The notes under the pieces: generated by a model
What the model was told of the DNA's origin: nothing
The model's input: only the letters and a program-made list of their open reading frames with translations
Databases searched by the model: none
Source: an uncultured Lachnospiraceae bacterium
GTDB lineage: Bacteria > Bacillota_A > Clostridia > Lachnospirales > Lachnospiraceae
Assembly: GCA_910577835.1 (NCBI GenBank)
Contig: CAJTOU010000008.1
Coordinates: forward strand, 1-64,000
Direction: 5' to 3'
DNA: 64,000 nucleotides
Position numbers and translations under genes: made by a program
Part shown: one piece after another, positions 26,439 to 35,986 of the stretch
How the letters are laid out: each line of letters opens with the position of its first letter
How positions within the stretch are numbered: position 1 is the first letter of the stretch

Positions 26439-27527
26439 TTAATAATCAATACTTTCCATATATTTCATATACTTCACTACCATCAGCGCAATTTTGAAAG
26501 TAATGGCGTCTTCAAATTTTCTCAAATCCAGCCCTGTTGTTTTTTCCAGTTTATCCAGCCTGTATACCAACGTATTTCTGTGGATATAGAGCTGCCTTGA
26601 TGTTTCTGACACATTCAGACTGTATTCAAAAAATTTATTAATTGTAGTCAAAAGCTCATCATCAAGCTGGTCAGGCGTCTGGCCGTCAAAAATTTCACGG
26701 ATAAACATTTTGCACAGAGGCAGTGGAAGCTGATAAATCAGGCGCCCAATACCCAGATGATTATACGGAATAATATTTTTTTCACTGTAAAAAATCTTTC
26801 CCACATCCAGGGCCATCTTCGCCTCTTTATAAGATTTTGAAACCTCTTTTATCTCATTTACTACTGTTCCATAGGATATCTTTGCAGAGGACATTGCCTC
26901 TGTATTCAGCATATCCAGAACGGTTCTTGCTATTTTATCCATCTCCTCATAGGTTTCGTTCGCCGTGAGTTCTCTTACAATAATAATATTTTTTTCATCT
27001 ACTGCAGTAATAAAGTCTCTTGTCTTTGTTACAAACAACGAACGGATAGTTTCAAGAGCACCGTTGTCCTTCTCGTTTTTCGTTTCTACAATAAATACAA
27101 TTCTCTTTGCATTAATCTCAATATGCAGCTTCTTTGCTCTGTTGTATATATCCACCAGCAGAAGATTGTCCAGCAAAAGATTTTTGATAAAATTATCCTT
27201 GTCAAATCTTTCTTTATATGCCACAATCAAATTTTGAAACTGAAAAACTGCCATTTTGCCTACCATATATGCATCATCTGAATTTCCCCTGACCAGAAGA
27301 AGGTATTCTGGTCTGTTTTCATCCTTGATTTTAAACATCTGGCAGCCCTTTGTCTCCTGATTCTCTGCATCGGACTCCGCAAAGGCTCCCGCTATCCTCT
27401 CATATTTCACTGCATCTGAAAATGTTCCGGCGAGAAGCTTTCCATCTATATCATAAACACTTAATTCCACCCTCGCAATATTTTTAATTCCGTCAATCGT
27501 ACTCTGTAAAATCTGATTTGATATCAT
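26439..27527 (-). CDS. PucR/CdaR-family transcriptional regulator
   Basis: 362 residues. The C-terminal helix-turn-helix of the PucR family is clear (NVSETSRQLYIHRNTLVYRLDKLE). The middle matches a GGDEF-like CdaR domain (AKKLHIEINAKRIVFIVE). The N-terminal part resembles a sugar-diacid recognition domain. It stands alone between ftsE and a sugar-ABC ATPase and may control the latter; the ligand is not evident. The ATG at 27527 has GGGAGTG upstream; a GTG 9 bases earlier is poorly placed. Confidence 0.85.
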   Translation of the reverse strand: MISNQILQSTIDGIKNIARVELSVYDIDGKLLAGTFSDAVKYERIAGAFAESDAENQETKGCQMFKIKDENRPEYLLLVRGNSDDAYMVGKMAVFQFQNLIVAYKERFDKDNFIKNLLLDNLLLVDIYNRAKKLHIEINAKRIVFIVETKNEKDNGALETIRSLFVTKTRDFITAVDEKNIIIVRELTANETYEEMDKIARTVLDMLNTEAMSSAKISYGTVVNEIKEVSKSYKEAKMALDVGKIFYSEKNIIPYNHLGIGRLIYQLPLPLCKMFIREIFDGQTPDQLDDELLTTINKFFEYSLNVSETSRQLYIHRNTLVYRLDKLEKTTGLDLRKFEDAITFKIALMVVKYMKYMESIDY

Positions 27528-27626
27528 CTGCCACACTCCCTGTTTTCTCTGTAATTGTTGTCTGTATCTAGTGATTTGGATTTATTGTAGCATAAAAAAT
27601 CTGTTGGTTCAATGAAATTTTTCATT

Positions 27627-27660
27627 AAAAAGCGGAATCCTTAACAGAATTCCGCTTTTT
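27627..27660 (-). terminator. Terminator after the sugar-ABC ATPase gene
   Basis: AAAAAGCGGAAT / ATTCCGCTTTTT, a 12-bp stem with A and T tracts on both sides, so it could work in both directions. Confidence 0.85.
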
Positions 27661-27685
27661 TTACAATATTATATTTAATTCCAAA

Positions 27686-28798
27686 CTAGTTTGTAATAAC
27701 CTTCTCTGTCTCTTTATCAAATACATGAAGCTTATTCAAATCAAACGCAAATTTTACAGTATCACCAATTCTTGCTGTTGTACGAGGATTTACTCTCGCT
27801 GTGCAGTCTGTACCTGCCACTTCAAAATACAGGAACACTTCCGCACCAAGCAGCTCATATAACTTAATCTTTGTCTCAATGACAGATTCCGGCTTGCTTG
27901 CAATCATAACCTCATCATCGTGAATATCTTCCGGACGAATACCCATTACAACTTTCTTGCCTACATATCCTGAATCTACCAGAGTCTTTGCCTGTCCTTC
28001 CGGAACAGTAATCTTTTCCTGACCAAACTGCAGTTTTACAGTTCCATTCTCCTGAACTACTTCGGCGTCGATAAAGTTCATCGCTGGTGAACCCATGAAA
28101 CCTGCTACGAAGAGGTTTACAGGATAATTGTAAAGATTGATAGGAGAATCGCACTGCTGGATAATACCATCCTTCATAACTACGATTCTGGTACCAAGTG
28201 TCATAGCCTCTGTCTGGTCATGTGTTACATAAATAATTGTAGCTTCTAGTCTCTTATGCAGTTTGGAAATCTCAACACGCATCTGTACTCTCAGCTTTGC
28301 ATCAAGGTTTGATAAAGGCTCATCCATAAGGAATACCTTTGGTTCACGAACAATTGCACGGCCCATCGCAACTCTCTGTCTCTGACCACCTGAAAGAGCT
28401 TTTGGCTTACGGTCAAGCAGGTGCTCAAGGTCAAGGATTCTTGCTGCCTCATGTACTAATTTGCTAATCTGGTCCTTTGGTGTCTTTCTTAATTTCAGAC
28501 CAAATGCCATATTATCAAACACAGACATATGTGGATACAAAGCGTAGTTCTGGAATACCATCGCAATATCTCTGTCCTTTGGCTCTACATCGTTTACCAG
28601 CTTATCTCCTATGTATAACTCACCTGAACTGATTTCCTCAAGTCCTGCAACCATACGAAGAGTGGTAGACTTACCGCATCCTGAAGGTCCTACGAAAATG
28701 ATAAACTCCTTATCAGCGATTTCAAGATTGAAATCCTTAACAGCTACGAATCCGTTCGGATAAACTTTACTGATGTTTCTTAATGATAAACTTGCCAT
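27686..28798 (-). CDS. UgpC/MsmX-type sugar ABC transporter ATPase
   Basis: 370 residues. Walker A GPSGCGKST, signature LSGGQRQR, Walker B VFLMDEPLSNLD and a C-terminal TOBE/MalK regulatory domain (VVMGIRPEDIHDDEVM). There are no permease or binding-protein genes beside it. This fits a shared multi-sugar ATPase that serves several carbohydrate importers, as MsmX does. Strong RBS GGAGGAAGTAAATA before the ATG. Confidence 0.94.
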   Translation of the reverse strand: MASLSLRNISKVYPNGFVAVKDFNLEIADKEFIIFVGPSGCGKSTTLRMVAGLEEISSGELYIGDKLVNDVEPKDRDIAMVFQNYALYPHMSVFDNMAFGLKLRKTPKDQISKLVHEAARILDLEHLLDRKPKALSGGQRQRVAMGRAIVREPKVFLMDEPLSNLDAKLRVQMRVEISKLHKRLEATIIYVTHDQTEAMTLGTRIVVMKDGIIQQCDSPINLYNYPVNLFVAGFMGSPAMNFIDAEVVQENGTVKLQFGQEKITVPEGQAKTLVDSGYVGKKVVMGIRPEDIHDDEVMIASKPESVIETKIKLYELLGAEVFLYFEVAGTDCTARVNPRTTARIGDTVKFAFDLNKLHVFDKETEKVITN

Positions 28799-28936
28799 TA
28801 TTTACTTCCTCCAAAAAAGTCTTATTTTTATATTTTACTTATTATACAACAAATTTAATGATATTACTATATCACATTGTACTGAAATCCTGACAAATAT
28901 TTTAGTCACTTTGTACAATAAAAATTCACAAAATAA

Positions 28937-29311
28937 TTATTTGATTCCAATTGCTTCTATTTCAATAAGAACATCTTTTGGAAGTCTTGCTACCTCCACA
29001 CAGGAACGTGCAGGGCAATCTTTTGTAAAAAACTCGGAATATATGGCATTAATCTTTGCAAAATCATCCATATTTTTAATAAATACAGTAGTTTTAATTA
29101 CATTTTCAGGCGTTACTCCCGCTTCCCCAAGAAGCGTAATAAGATTCCCTATGGCCTGTCTCGCCTGTGCCTCAATGCCTTTTGGAATCTCTCCTGTCGG
29201 TGGATTTACCGGAATTACTCCTGATGTAAATACCATTCCGTTTACTTCAACCGCCTGTGAATATGGTCCGATTGCAGCCGGTGCCTTATCTGTACTGATA
29301 ATATTTTTCAT
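28937..29311 (-). CDS. ridA: RidA family reactive enamine/imine deaminase
   Basis: 124 residues. Signatures: TDKAPAAIGPYSQAV at the start, FTSGVIPVNPPTGEIP, and near the end CPARSCVEVARLPKDVLIEIEAIG with the substrate-binding Arg. RidA hydrolyses 2-aminoacrylate and similar imines made by PLP enzymes. The ATG at 29311 follows GGAGGTATTTTCAC. Confidence 0.95.
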   Translation of the reverse strand: MKNIISTDKAPAAIGPYSQAVEVNGMVFTSGVIPVNPPTGEIPKGIEAQARQAIGNLITLLGEAGVTPENVIKTTVFIKNMDDFAKINAIYSEFFTKDCPARSCVEVARLPKDVLIEIEAIGIK

Positions 29312-29343
29312 GTGAAAATACCTCCATTTCAATTTTATTTATA

Positions 29344-30186
29344 TTATAATTTTTTAATGCTTTTTTCTCCAATTTCTATTTTTCTCTGCTTGTAAAGCCT
29401 CCCTACTCCTCTCTTAAATGCGGATTTGCTCATATGAAAATCTTTCTCTATAAGCTCTGGAGCCGCTTTATCATTGTAGGGAAGCACACCGCCAAATTCC
29501 TCTATTTTTTTCAGAATCATTTCTGCATCCATATCCATCTGCTCATATGCTTTCTGCCTGATACTGAGATTCAGTTTTCCGTCTTCCCTTACACTTGTTA
29601 CTCTCGCTTCAATTTTCTGGCCTACCTTAAGCTCCTCATAAATCTCCTGTGCCGGTATCATGGCCGCATACTGACAATTAACCGCCACAAATGCTCCCAG
29701 CTCTTTTTTTATATCATAAATAATTCCACTGACAATATCATCTTTTTCATAATCACCTGCCAGCTTCATATATTTATAGACATTCATGGTAGCAGCCAGC
29801 CTTGAGGATTTGTCCAGATACAGAGCTACCAGATATTCCTCTCCCGGCATTACTCGACAGGTCTGCTCTTTAAATGGCAGAAACAAATCCTTTTCCAGTC
29901 CCCAGTCGAGAAATGCTCCTATTTTTGTTACATCATTCACCTTCAGAACTGCCAGCTCTCCCAGTAAAATCTTAGGTTTTGCCGTGGTTGAAATCATTCT
30001 GTCCGCAGAATCTCTGTAAAGAAATACCTTTATTTCATCTCCAAGCTCTGCATGCTCCGGTACCTGTTTAATTGGAAGAAGCACTCTCTCCTCCTCCTTT
30101 TCCGCCGGATAATGCTCTGACAGATACACTCCAAAATCTGTTTTTTTCACAATATATAATGTCTGATAATTTCCAATTTTTATCAT
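29344..30186 (-). CDS. cvfB: CvfB-type S1 RNA-binding protein
   Basis: 280 residues. Tandem S1-like domains: IGAFLDWGLEKDLFLPF and LGAFVAVNCQYAAMIP with a third at the start, then a winged-helix C-terminus (FHMSKSAFKRGVGRLYKQRKI). This is the CvfB/YitL family, RNA-binding proteins that influence virulence gene expression in staphylococci. It lies upstream of ridA with a 32-base gap. Confidence 0.92.
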   Translation of the reverse strand: MIKIGNYQTLYIVKKTDFGVYLSEHYPAEKEEERVLLPIKQVPEHAELGDEIKVFLYRDSADRMISTTAKPKILLGELAVLKVNDVTKIGAFLDWGLEKDLFLPFKEQTCRVMPGEEYLVALYLDKSSRLAATMNVYKYMKLAGDYEKDDIVSGIIYDIKKELGAFVAVNCQYAAMIPAQEIYEELKVGQKIEARVTSVREDGKLNLSIRQKAYEQMDMDAEMILKKIEEFGGVLPYNDKAAPELIEKDFHMSKSAFKRGVGRLYKQRKIEIGEKSIKKL

Positions 30187-30305
30187 AAATCCTCCTTAAA
30201 CCGCACAATCCATACACCCAACTGAGGCTGGTTATTTAAACTGCACCACCCGCACATCGGCCAAAGTCTGATTATGCTGATTGCCAAGACAAAGCAATTT
30301 CCTAT

Positions 30306-30338
30306 GAAAAAAAATAGCAGCTCTCGAAAGCTGCTATC
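30306..30338 (-). terminator. Terminator after tRNA-Gln
   Basis: ATAGCAGCT..AGCTGCTAT stem followed on the minus strand by eight T residues, 5 bases after the tRNA. Confidence 0.9.
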
Positions 30339-30342
30339 ATAA

Positions 30343-30415
30343 CTGGCCCACAAGGATTCGAACCTTGAAAATGCTGGAGTCAGAGTCCAGTGCCTTACCA
30401 TTTGGCGATGGGCCA
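30343..30415 (-). tRNA. tRNA-Gln (anticodon CTG)
   Basis: On the minus strand the acceptor TGGCCCA pairs with TGGGCCA. The anticodon arm is CTGGA-CTCTGAC-TCCAG, giving anticodon CTG. The T arm is AAGG-TTCGAAT-CCTT. CCA is not encoded. Confidence 0.95.
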
Positions 30416-30435
30416 ATGTCCTGACGACAGATAAC

Positions 30436-30463
30436 ATTATAACACATTCTCAAAAAAATGCAA
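30436..30463 (-). promoter_or_regulatory. Promoter of tRNA-Gln
   Basis: -35 TTGCAT (30458-30463), 16-base spacer, -10 TATAAT (30436-30441), preceded by AAAAAAGTAC. The same AAAAAAGTACTTGCA core precedes the glutamine synthetase gene. Confidence 0.75.
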
Positions 30464-30480
30464 GTACTTTTTTGATTTTT

Positions 30481-31692
30481 TTAAAAAAAATTCTCTATAA
30501 TAAAATCTAAAATCTCTCCTGCAACTTCCTTCTTTGTCATAATTGATTTTTCCAGCACCTTATCTCTGGTAATAAAGGTAACAATATTGGTATCTGTCCC
30601 AAATCCGGCGCCCTTTTGTTTTAAATTATTGGCAACAATCATATCCGCTTTTTTCTCTTCGAGCTTCCTTCTGGAATTTTCCACCATATTTTCTGTTTCC
30701 ATTGAAAACCCGCAGATAAACTGATTTTCTTTTCTGTGCTCTCCAATATATTTTAAAATATCTTCTGTCCTTTCAAGCTTTACCGACATATCACCTTCTT
30801 TTTTCTTGATTTTCTCCTCAGCCGGATTCACTGGTCTGTAATCCGCCACTGCTGCCGACTTTATAATAATATCCTGTTCATTCATATGCTCCGCTACTGC
30901 TTCAAACATATCCCTTGCAGAAATTACAGAAACCACCTTTACAAACGGCGGTGGAGAAATACTTGTTTTTCCTGTTACAAGAGTTACATCCGCTCCACGC
31001 AGCATCGCATTTTCAGCAAGGGCATACCCCATTTTTCCGGTAGAATGATTGGAAATAAATCTTACAGGGTCTATTTTTTCCATTGTTGGTCCTGCTGTTA
31101 CAAGCACTTTTTTTCCTGCCATATCTTTCTGCAATGCAAGCTCCCTTAAAATATAATCCAGCAGCACCTGTTCCGAAGGCATTTTCCCGATACCCTCATC
31201 TCCGCATGCCAGATGTCCGGTATCCGGTATAATTACTTCCATTTCATAATGTTTCAGTTTTTTAATATTATCCTGTACAACAGGATTTAAATACATATTG
31301 GTATTCATGGCAGGAGCAATTATTTTTTTACATCTGCATGCCATAATCGTTGTTGTAAGCATATCATCCGCGATTCCATTCGCGATTTTTCCAATTACAT
31401 TTGCCGAAGCCGGCGCCACTATTACAAGGTCTGTTACCTTCGCCAGTGACACATGCTCTACATTATACTGAAAATTCCTGTCAAAGGTATCAATCAGACA
31501 TTTATTTCCCGTAAGAGTTTCAAAAGTAATAGGATTAATAAAATTTTCCGCGTTTTCTGTCATCAGCACTGTCACATCTGCATGCAGCTTTTTCAGCATA
31601 CTGGCAAGATTCGCCGCTTTATAAGCGGCAATGCTTCCCGTTACCGCCAGTATAATCTTCTTTCCCTTCAGCACCATCATTCCTTGTTTCAT
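30481..31692 (-). CDS. coaBC: CoaBC, bifunctional phosphopantothenoylcysteine decarboxylase/synthetase
   Basis: 403 residues. The N-terminal CoaC flavoprotein part has GSIAAYKAANL, PASANVIGKIANGIADDM and APAMNTNMY. The C-terminal CoaB part begins near GKKVLVTAGPT and has RFISNHSTGKMGYALA and KKxKK-type lysines. It makes 4'-phosphopantetheine from phosphopantothenate and cysteine in coenzyme A synthesis. It stands directly downstream of coaX, so two CoA steps are co-transcribed. The first ATG is used here; Met5 or Met6 are possible. Confidence 0.96.
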   Translation of the reverse strand: MKQGMMVLKGKKIILAVTGSIAAYKAANLASMLKKLHADVTVLMTENAENFINPITFETLTGNKCLIDTFDRNFQYNVEHVSLAKVTDLVIVAPASANVIGKIANGIADDMLTTTIMACRCKKIIAPAMNTNMYLNPVVQDNIKKLKHYEMEVIIPDTGHLACGDEGIGKMPSEQVLLDYILRELALQKDMAGKKVLVTAGPTMEKIDPVRFISNHSTGKMGYALAENAMLRGADVTLVTGKTSISPPPFVKVVSVISARDMFEAVAEHMNEQDIIIKSAAVADYRPVNPAEEKIKKKEGDMSVKLERTEDILKYIGEHRKENQFICGFSMETENMVENSRRKLEEKKADMIVANNLKQKGAGFGTDTNIVTFITRDKVLEKSIMTKKEVAGEILDFIIENFF

Positions 31693-31709
31693 TTTTTATT
31701 TCCCCTTTT

Positions 31710-32483
31710 CTATTTTTCCGCTGTCTGAAGGTCATAGATAATCTTTAATCCCTTCAGCAGCAGCTCTTCATCTATTGTCACTGCTCTTTTGCAATGTGGA
31801 ATAATAGTCCCTGCAAGACCTCCAGTAGCTAATATGGTACACCTATATCCAAGCTCGTCTTCTATACGCTCTATCATTCCATCAAGACACGCCGCATGAC
31901 CGAAAATAATCCCGCTTTTCATACAATCTATCGTATTTTTTCCAATGTACTTTGAAGGCGCACAAAGACTCACTTTGAAAAGCTGCGCTGCTTTAGAAAC
32001 AAGCGAGTCTGCTGAAACTCCGACTCCCGGCATAATACAGCCTCCGATATAATTTCTGTTTTTATCTACTACTGAAATTGTTGTAGCTGTACCAATATCT
32101 ATAATAATCAGCGGAGCTCCATATTCATTCACACCTGCCACTGCATTCACCACAAGGTCACTGCCAAGCTGACGCGGATTATCCATAAGAATATTAAGTC
32201 CTGTCTTAATACCAGAACCGACAATAAACGGAGAAATACCTATCAGCTTCTCCACCGCCGCCTTTATGATATTTACCAGCGGCGGCACCACAGATGAAAG
32301 AATTGCTCCGGTAATGCTTGTATTTTCTATTTTGTATAAATCCAGAACAGTTTTAAACAATACATAATATTCCAGCTCTGTCTTTGAGTGGTCTGTTGCC
32401 ATACGCTCCTCAAAATAAATTTTTTCATTGTCAATACAGCCGATAACTATATTGGTATTTCCCATATCAATCGCCAATATCAT
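31710..32483 (-). CDS. coaX: Type III pantothenate kinase
   Basis: 257 residues. ASKHA-fold signatures are visible: AIDMGNTNIVIG at the start, GSDLVVNAVA, IIDIGTATTISVV and GGCIMPGVGVS. It phosphorylates pantothenate, the first step of coenzyme A synthesis, and is insensitive to CoA feedback in the family. The ATG at 32483 follows GGAGGATATT. An upstream 19-codon extension has no ribosome site. Followed by coaBC. Confidence 0.96.
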   Translation of the reverse strand: MILAIDMGNTNIVIGCIDNEKIYFEERMATDHSKTELEYYVLFKTVLDLYKIENTSITGAILSSVVPPLVNIIKAAVEKLIGISPFIVGSGIKTGLNILMDNPRQLGSDLVVNAVAGVNEYGAPLIIIDIGTATTISVVDKNRNYIGGCIMPGVGVSADSLVSKAAQLFKVSLCAPSKYIGKNTIDCMKSGIIFGHAACLDGMIERIEDELGYRCTILATGGLAGTIIPHCKRAVTIDEELLLKGLKIIYDLQTAEK

Positions 32484-32503
32484 AATATCCTCCAGTTTGT
32501 AAA

Positions 32504-33769
32504 CTATTCTTTGTACAAATCTCCAAATACCTGCCTGCACAGATTTTGCAGCATACTCATGGAAAAAGTATCATCCAATGTCAGAATCGTACTGCGGGAT
32601 GCCAGCTCATCATTGTAATCCTTTAACTTATACGTCGTTATTTCCCCACAGCCAAACACGCGGTGAGTGACAAGAGGAGTTACACCATAATCCTTTATAA
32701 ATACTTTTCCATCATTGTCCTTTTCCAGTGTAATCTCCGCCATAGCGCCAAGCATCCTTGGCGCCGCCTGCTGAGCTGATATAAAATTACCCAAAGAATA
32801 ATACACCAGCGTTTGATTTCCCGAAGCTCCGGTTATCCATTCAACAGGTTCTATAACATGAGGATGCGCGCCCAGTACAAGGTCAGCCCCATAATCCGCA
32901 AAAAGCTGCGCCCATCTGCGCTGACTCTCATCAGGTTCATAGACATATTCTGTGCCCCAATGAGGATATACAATCGTAAAATCTGCAATTTCCTCTGCCT
33001 TCTGCAAATCCCTCTTTATCTTTTCTTCATTCAGAAGATTCACAAGATATGGGCGGTCTGATGGAAGCGCGATTCCATTCAAACCATAGGTATAATTCAG
33101 CATAGCTATTTTAAACCCATTTTTTTCATAGACATAGATATTTTCATAATCTTCTTGTGTCCGGTTGAGTCCAAGGTATTTTATCTCTGGATATCTGCTG
33201 TCCCAGAAATTCATGCAGTTGTCTATTCCCTTCTGTCCTCTGTCCATAGAATGATTCGTTGCATGTAAAATAATATCAAATCCGGCTTTTACCAGTGCAT
33301 CCCCTACCTCTTCCCTGCAGTTAAAATCAGGATATCCGCTTATTCCGAATTCAGCTCCTCCTATAATTACCTCCTGATTAACCACTGCCACGTCGGCATT
33401 CTGTATATCCTGTTTAATATGAGTAAAAAAATGGTCGTAATTATAAGTTCCATCCGGCATTTCACCGGTATACTGCACTACATCATGAAGCAGCATATCC
33501 CCAATCATAATCAGCTTTATCTGAGCAGGCTTCACCTCTTCTGGTTGTGTTTCCGATTCTGTCTTCGGTTGTATAGTTTTTTCCTGCCCTTCACTCTCAA
33601 AATCAGACGTTATCTGCTCTTTTGGCCTTGCCATTGCCTCAACGTCAGTTCTGCTTTTTGTTTCCAAGTGTTTTTCAGAATTTCTGAGCGCTATTTCATG
33701 CCCTGTCAGTATCAAAATCAAAATTATGACTGAGGCAATCAGCACTCTTATTTTTATCTTATTATTCAT
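32504..33769 (-). CDS. CapA-family (PGA_cap) metallophosphatase-like protein
   Basis: 421 residues. One N-terminal membrane segment (about 6-25), a Glu/Gln/Lys linker (about 40-85), then the CapA domain: KLIMIGDMLLHD, VAVVNQEVI, ILHATNHSMDRGQKG, VVYPHWGTEY and VLGAHPHVIEPVEW. The family is named for poly-gamma-glutamate capsule genes, but there are no capB/capC here, so the substrate is open. Exported and membrane-anchored. A GAAGGTG site precedes the ATG. Confidence 0.92.
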   Translation of the reverse strand: MNNKIKIRVLIASVIILILILTGHEIALRNSEKHLETKSRTDVEAMARPKEQITSDFESEGQEKTIQPKTESETQPEEVKPAQIKLIMIGDMLLHDVVQYTGEMPDGTYNYDHFFTHIKQDIQNADVAVVNQEVIIGGAEFGISGYPDFNCREEVGDALVKAGFDIILHATNHSMDRGQKGIDNCMNFWDSRYPEIKYLGLNRTQEDYENIYVYEKNGFKIAMLNYTYGLNGIALPSDRPYLVNLLNEEKIKRDLQKAEEIADFTIVYPHWGTEYVYEPDESQRRWAQLFADYGADLVLGAHPHVIEPVEWITGASGNQTLVYYSLGNFISAQQAAPRMLGAMAEITLEKDNDGKVFIKDYGVTPLVTHRVFGCGEITTYKLKDYNDELASRSTILTLDDTFSMSMLQNLCRQVFGDLYKE

Positions 33770-33907
33770 ATTATTTATACACCTTCGTATTTTTTACTAT
33801 CATATAATGTTTTTACCATATCGTCAATAGGAACAAATCTCCAATAAGAAAAAATATGGAAAAAGAGTATGAAACAATATACTCTCTCCCTCTGATTTTT
33901 TAATATT

Positions 33908-34591
33908 TTATATAGTATCTTCCTCGAAGCTATCCTCTGTTTCCTCTTTTTCAATATAATCATCAAACATTTTTTCATACAGATAACTCTGCATAAAGGC
34001 ATGCAGTCCGGGTGACACTATTGGCAGAATAATAAACAGCCCGCCCAGCCAGCCTATTGAAACAATAAAAAGCGAGCCGCCCAACACCACCAGCGTAAAT
34101 GCTACTGATTCCAGTGCCAGTAACATATGCTGAAACACAATCTGCACTGTAATAGACAGAATTTCCTTTACAGACAAATCAAATCTGGCTATCAACGGAA
34201 ATATCGTATTCCCTATCATACAAAACAGCACTGCCACAAGAATAGTCCCTGCTCTCATTACATATGCAAATCCACCTGACATATAGTAAAACACATACCG
34301 ACTGTTAACAAGCATAACTAATGTAACCAGAAAGGTCGGCACCCACATCAGAGTAGACTGCCAGAAATTATCCCGAAACGCTTTGAAATAATCTCCAAAA
34401 AAAGCAAACTGCCGCTCCTCTATAATTTTATTCAACACAGTATACATCGCCGTTGCAGATGCACCTATGGTAACAACAGGAATACTTGTAACCAAAAACA
34501 GTATGTTTAAAAGAAATACCCATCCAATCTTTTTGAAAAATGAAAAGAAGGAATTTTCCAAATCCAGTAATCCTTTTATACCATTTATCAT
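33908..34591 (-). CDS. YesL-family (DUF624) membrane protein
   Basis: 227 residues with five predicted membrane segments. The DUF624 pattern is seen: MINGIKGLLDLENSFFSFF, VFLLNILFLVTSIPVVTIGASATAMY and FRDNFWQST. In other Firmicutes YesL is linked to sugar-uptake loci; the function is unknown. The ATG is one base from the nfnB stop, so it may be co-transcribed with nfnAB. Confidence 0.88.
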   Translation of the reverse strand: MINGIKGLLDLENSFFSFFKKIGWVFLLNILFLVTSIPVVTIGASATAMYTVLNKIIEERQFAFFGDYFKAFRDNFWQSTLMWVPTFLVTLVMLVNSRYVFYYMSGGFAYVMRAGTILVAVLFCMIGNTIFPLIARFDLSVKEILSITVQIVFQHMLLALESVAFTLVVLGGSLFIVSIGWLGGLFIILPIVSPGLHAFMQSYLYEKMFDDYIEKEETEDSFEEDTI

Positions 34592-34592
34592 A

Positions 34593-35984
34593 TTATTTCG
34601 CCTTTATATATTCATGTATAGACTGTGCTGCCGTTTTGCCTGCACCCATAGCCAGAATTACAGTTGCAGCCCCTGTAACTGCATCGCCTCCGGCATAAAT
34701 ACCTTCCCTTGAGGTCAGGCCGGTTTCTTCTTCTGCAATAATTCCGCCCCATTTCTGTGTATCAAGACCTTTTGTTGTATTCTTGATAAGCGGATTTGGA
34801 GAAGTTCCAAGCGCCATAATCACACAGTCTACTGCTATTTCAAATTCTGAGCCTTCCTTCACCACAGGTCTTCTTCTTCCTGAAGCATCCGGCTCGCCAA
34901 GCTCCATTTCCACACAGCGGATACCTCCGACAAATCTGTTTTCATCTGCAAGAATTTCCACAGGATTGGTAAGGAATTTGAAGATAATTCCCTCTTCCTC
35001 TGCATGGTCTACCTCCTCTGCTCTCGCCGGCAGCTCTGTACGGGAACGGCGATAAATAATATAAACCTCTTCTGCGCCAAGTCTCAATGCGGACCTTGCA
35101 GCATCCATTGCCACATTTCCTCCGCCTACAACCGCTACCCTCTTGCTGTGTTTAATCGGAGTATCTGAATCATTTTTATAGGACTTCATAAGATTTACTC
35201 TTGTCAAAAATTCATTTGCAGAATAAACTCCTTTAAGGTTCTCGCCCGGTATATTCATAAACTTTGGAAGACCTGCGCCGGAGCCGATAAATACAGCTTC
35301 AAATCCATATTCTTCTTTCAGTTCATCAATAGATAATACCTTTCCAATTACCATATTGGTTTCTATTTTTACACCGAGAGCCTTCAGTCCATCGATTTCC
35401 TTTTGCACAATTGATTTTGGAAGACGAAACTCCGGAATTCCATAAACAAGTACGCCTCCTGCCAGATGCAGCGCCTCAAACACTGTTACCTCGTAGCCTT
35501 TTTTTGCAAGCTCGCCGGCACAGGTAAGGCCTGCCGGTCCAGAACCAATCACAGCCACCTTATGTCCATTTGATTCCGGCTTTTTGATTTCTTCTTTAAA
35601 GTTTTCATTGTGATAATCAGCGACAAATCTCTCCAGACGACCGATTCCTACTGGCTCAGCCTTGATTCCGCGTACGCATTTGCCCTCGCACTGAGTTTCC
35701 TGTGGACATACACGGCCACATACTGCCGGAAGGGAGCTTGCCCCTGCAATTACCTGATAAGCATCTTCAAACCTACCCTCTGCTACTTCCTTTATAAATC
35801 CCGGAATATCAATATTAACCGGACATCCGGCTACGCAGTTTTTGGTTTTGCAGTTTAAACATCTCTGCGCCTCATCTATTGCCTGTTCTTTTGTATAGCC
35901 AAGTGCTACTTCCTCAAAATTCTTATTTCGTACCTCTGGTGCCTGAACTGGCATTTCATTTTTCTTTGCTGACATATTCGGCAT
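34593..35984 (-). CDS. nfnB: NfnB, large subunit of electron-bifurcating NADH:ferredoxin:NADP+ oxidoreductase
   Basis: 463 residues, in the glutamate-synthase small-subunit family. The N-terminal [4Fe-4S] region has CLNCKTKNCVAGCP and CPQETQCEGKCV. Two Rossmann motifs follow, GSGPAGLTCAGELA (FAD) and GGGNVAMDAARSALRLGA (NADPH). Alone it might be called GltD, but the adjacent upstream gene codes for the matching small subunit and no GltB is present. NfnAB couples ferredoxin, NADH and NADPH pools in anaerobes. RBS AAAGGAGG. Confidence 0.92.
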   Translation of the reverse strand: MPNMSAKKNEMPVQAPEVRNKNFEEVALGYTKEQAIDEAQRCLNCKTKNCVAGCPVNIDIPGFIKEVAEGRFEDAYQVIAGASSLPAVCGRVCPQETQCEGKCVRGIKAEPVGIGRLERFVADYHNENFKEEIKKPESNGHKVAVIGSGPAGLTCAGELAKKGYEVTVFEALHLAGGVLVYGIPEFRLPKSIVQKEIDGLKALGVKIETNMVIGKVLSIDELKEEYGFEAVFIGSGAGLPKFMNIPGENLKGVYSANEFLTRVNLMKSYKNDSDTPIKHSKRVAVVGGGNVAMDAARSALRLGAEEVYIIYRRSRTELPARAEEVDHAEEEGIIFKFLTNPVEILADENRFVGGIRCVEMELGEPDASGRRRPVVKEGSEFEIAVDCVIMALGTSPNPLIKNTTKGLDTQKWGGIIAEEETGLTSREGIYAGGDAVTGAATVILAMGAGKTAAQSIHEYIKAK

Positions 35985-35986
35985 AA

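Noticed and set aside
34593..35984. Calling this gene glutamate synthase small subunit (gltD)
   Set aside because: The family fits, but the coupled upstream PyrK/FNR-like subunit and the absence of gltB favour NfnB.
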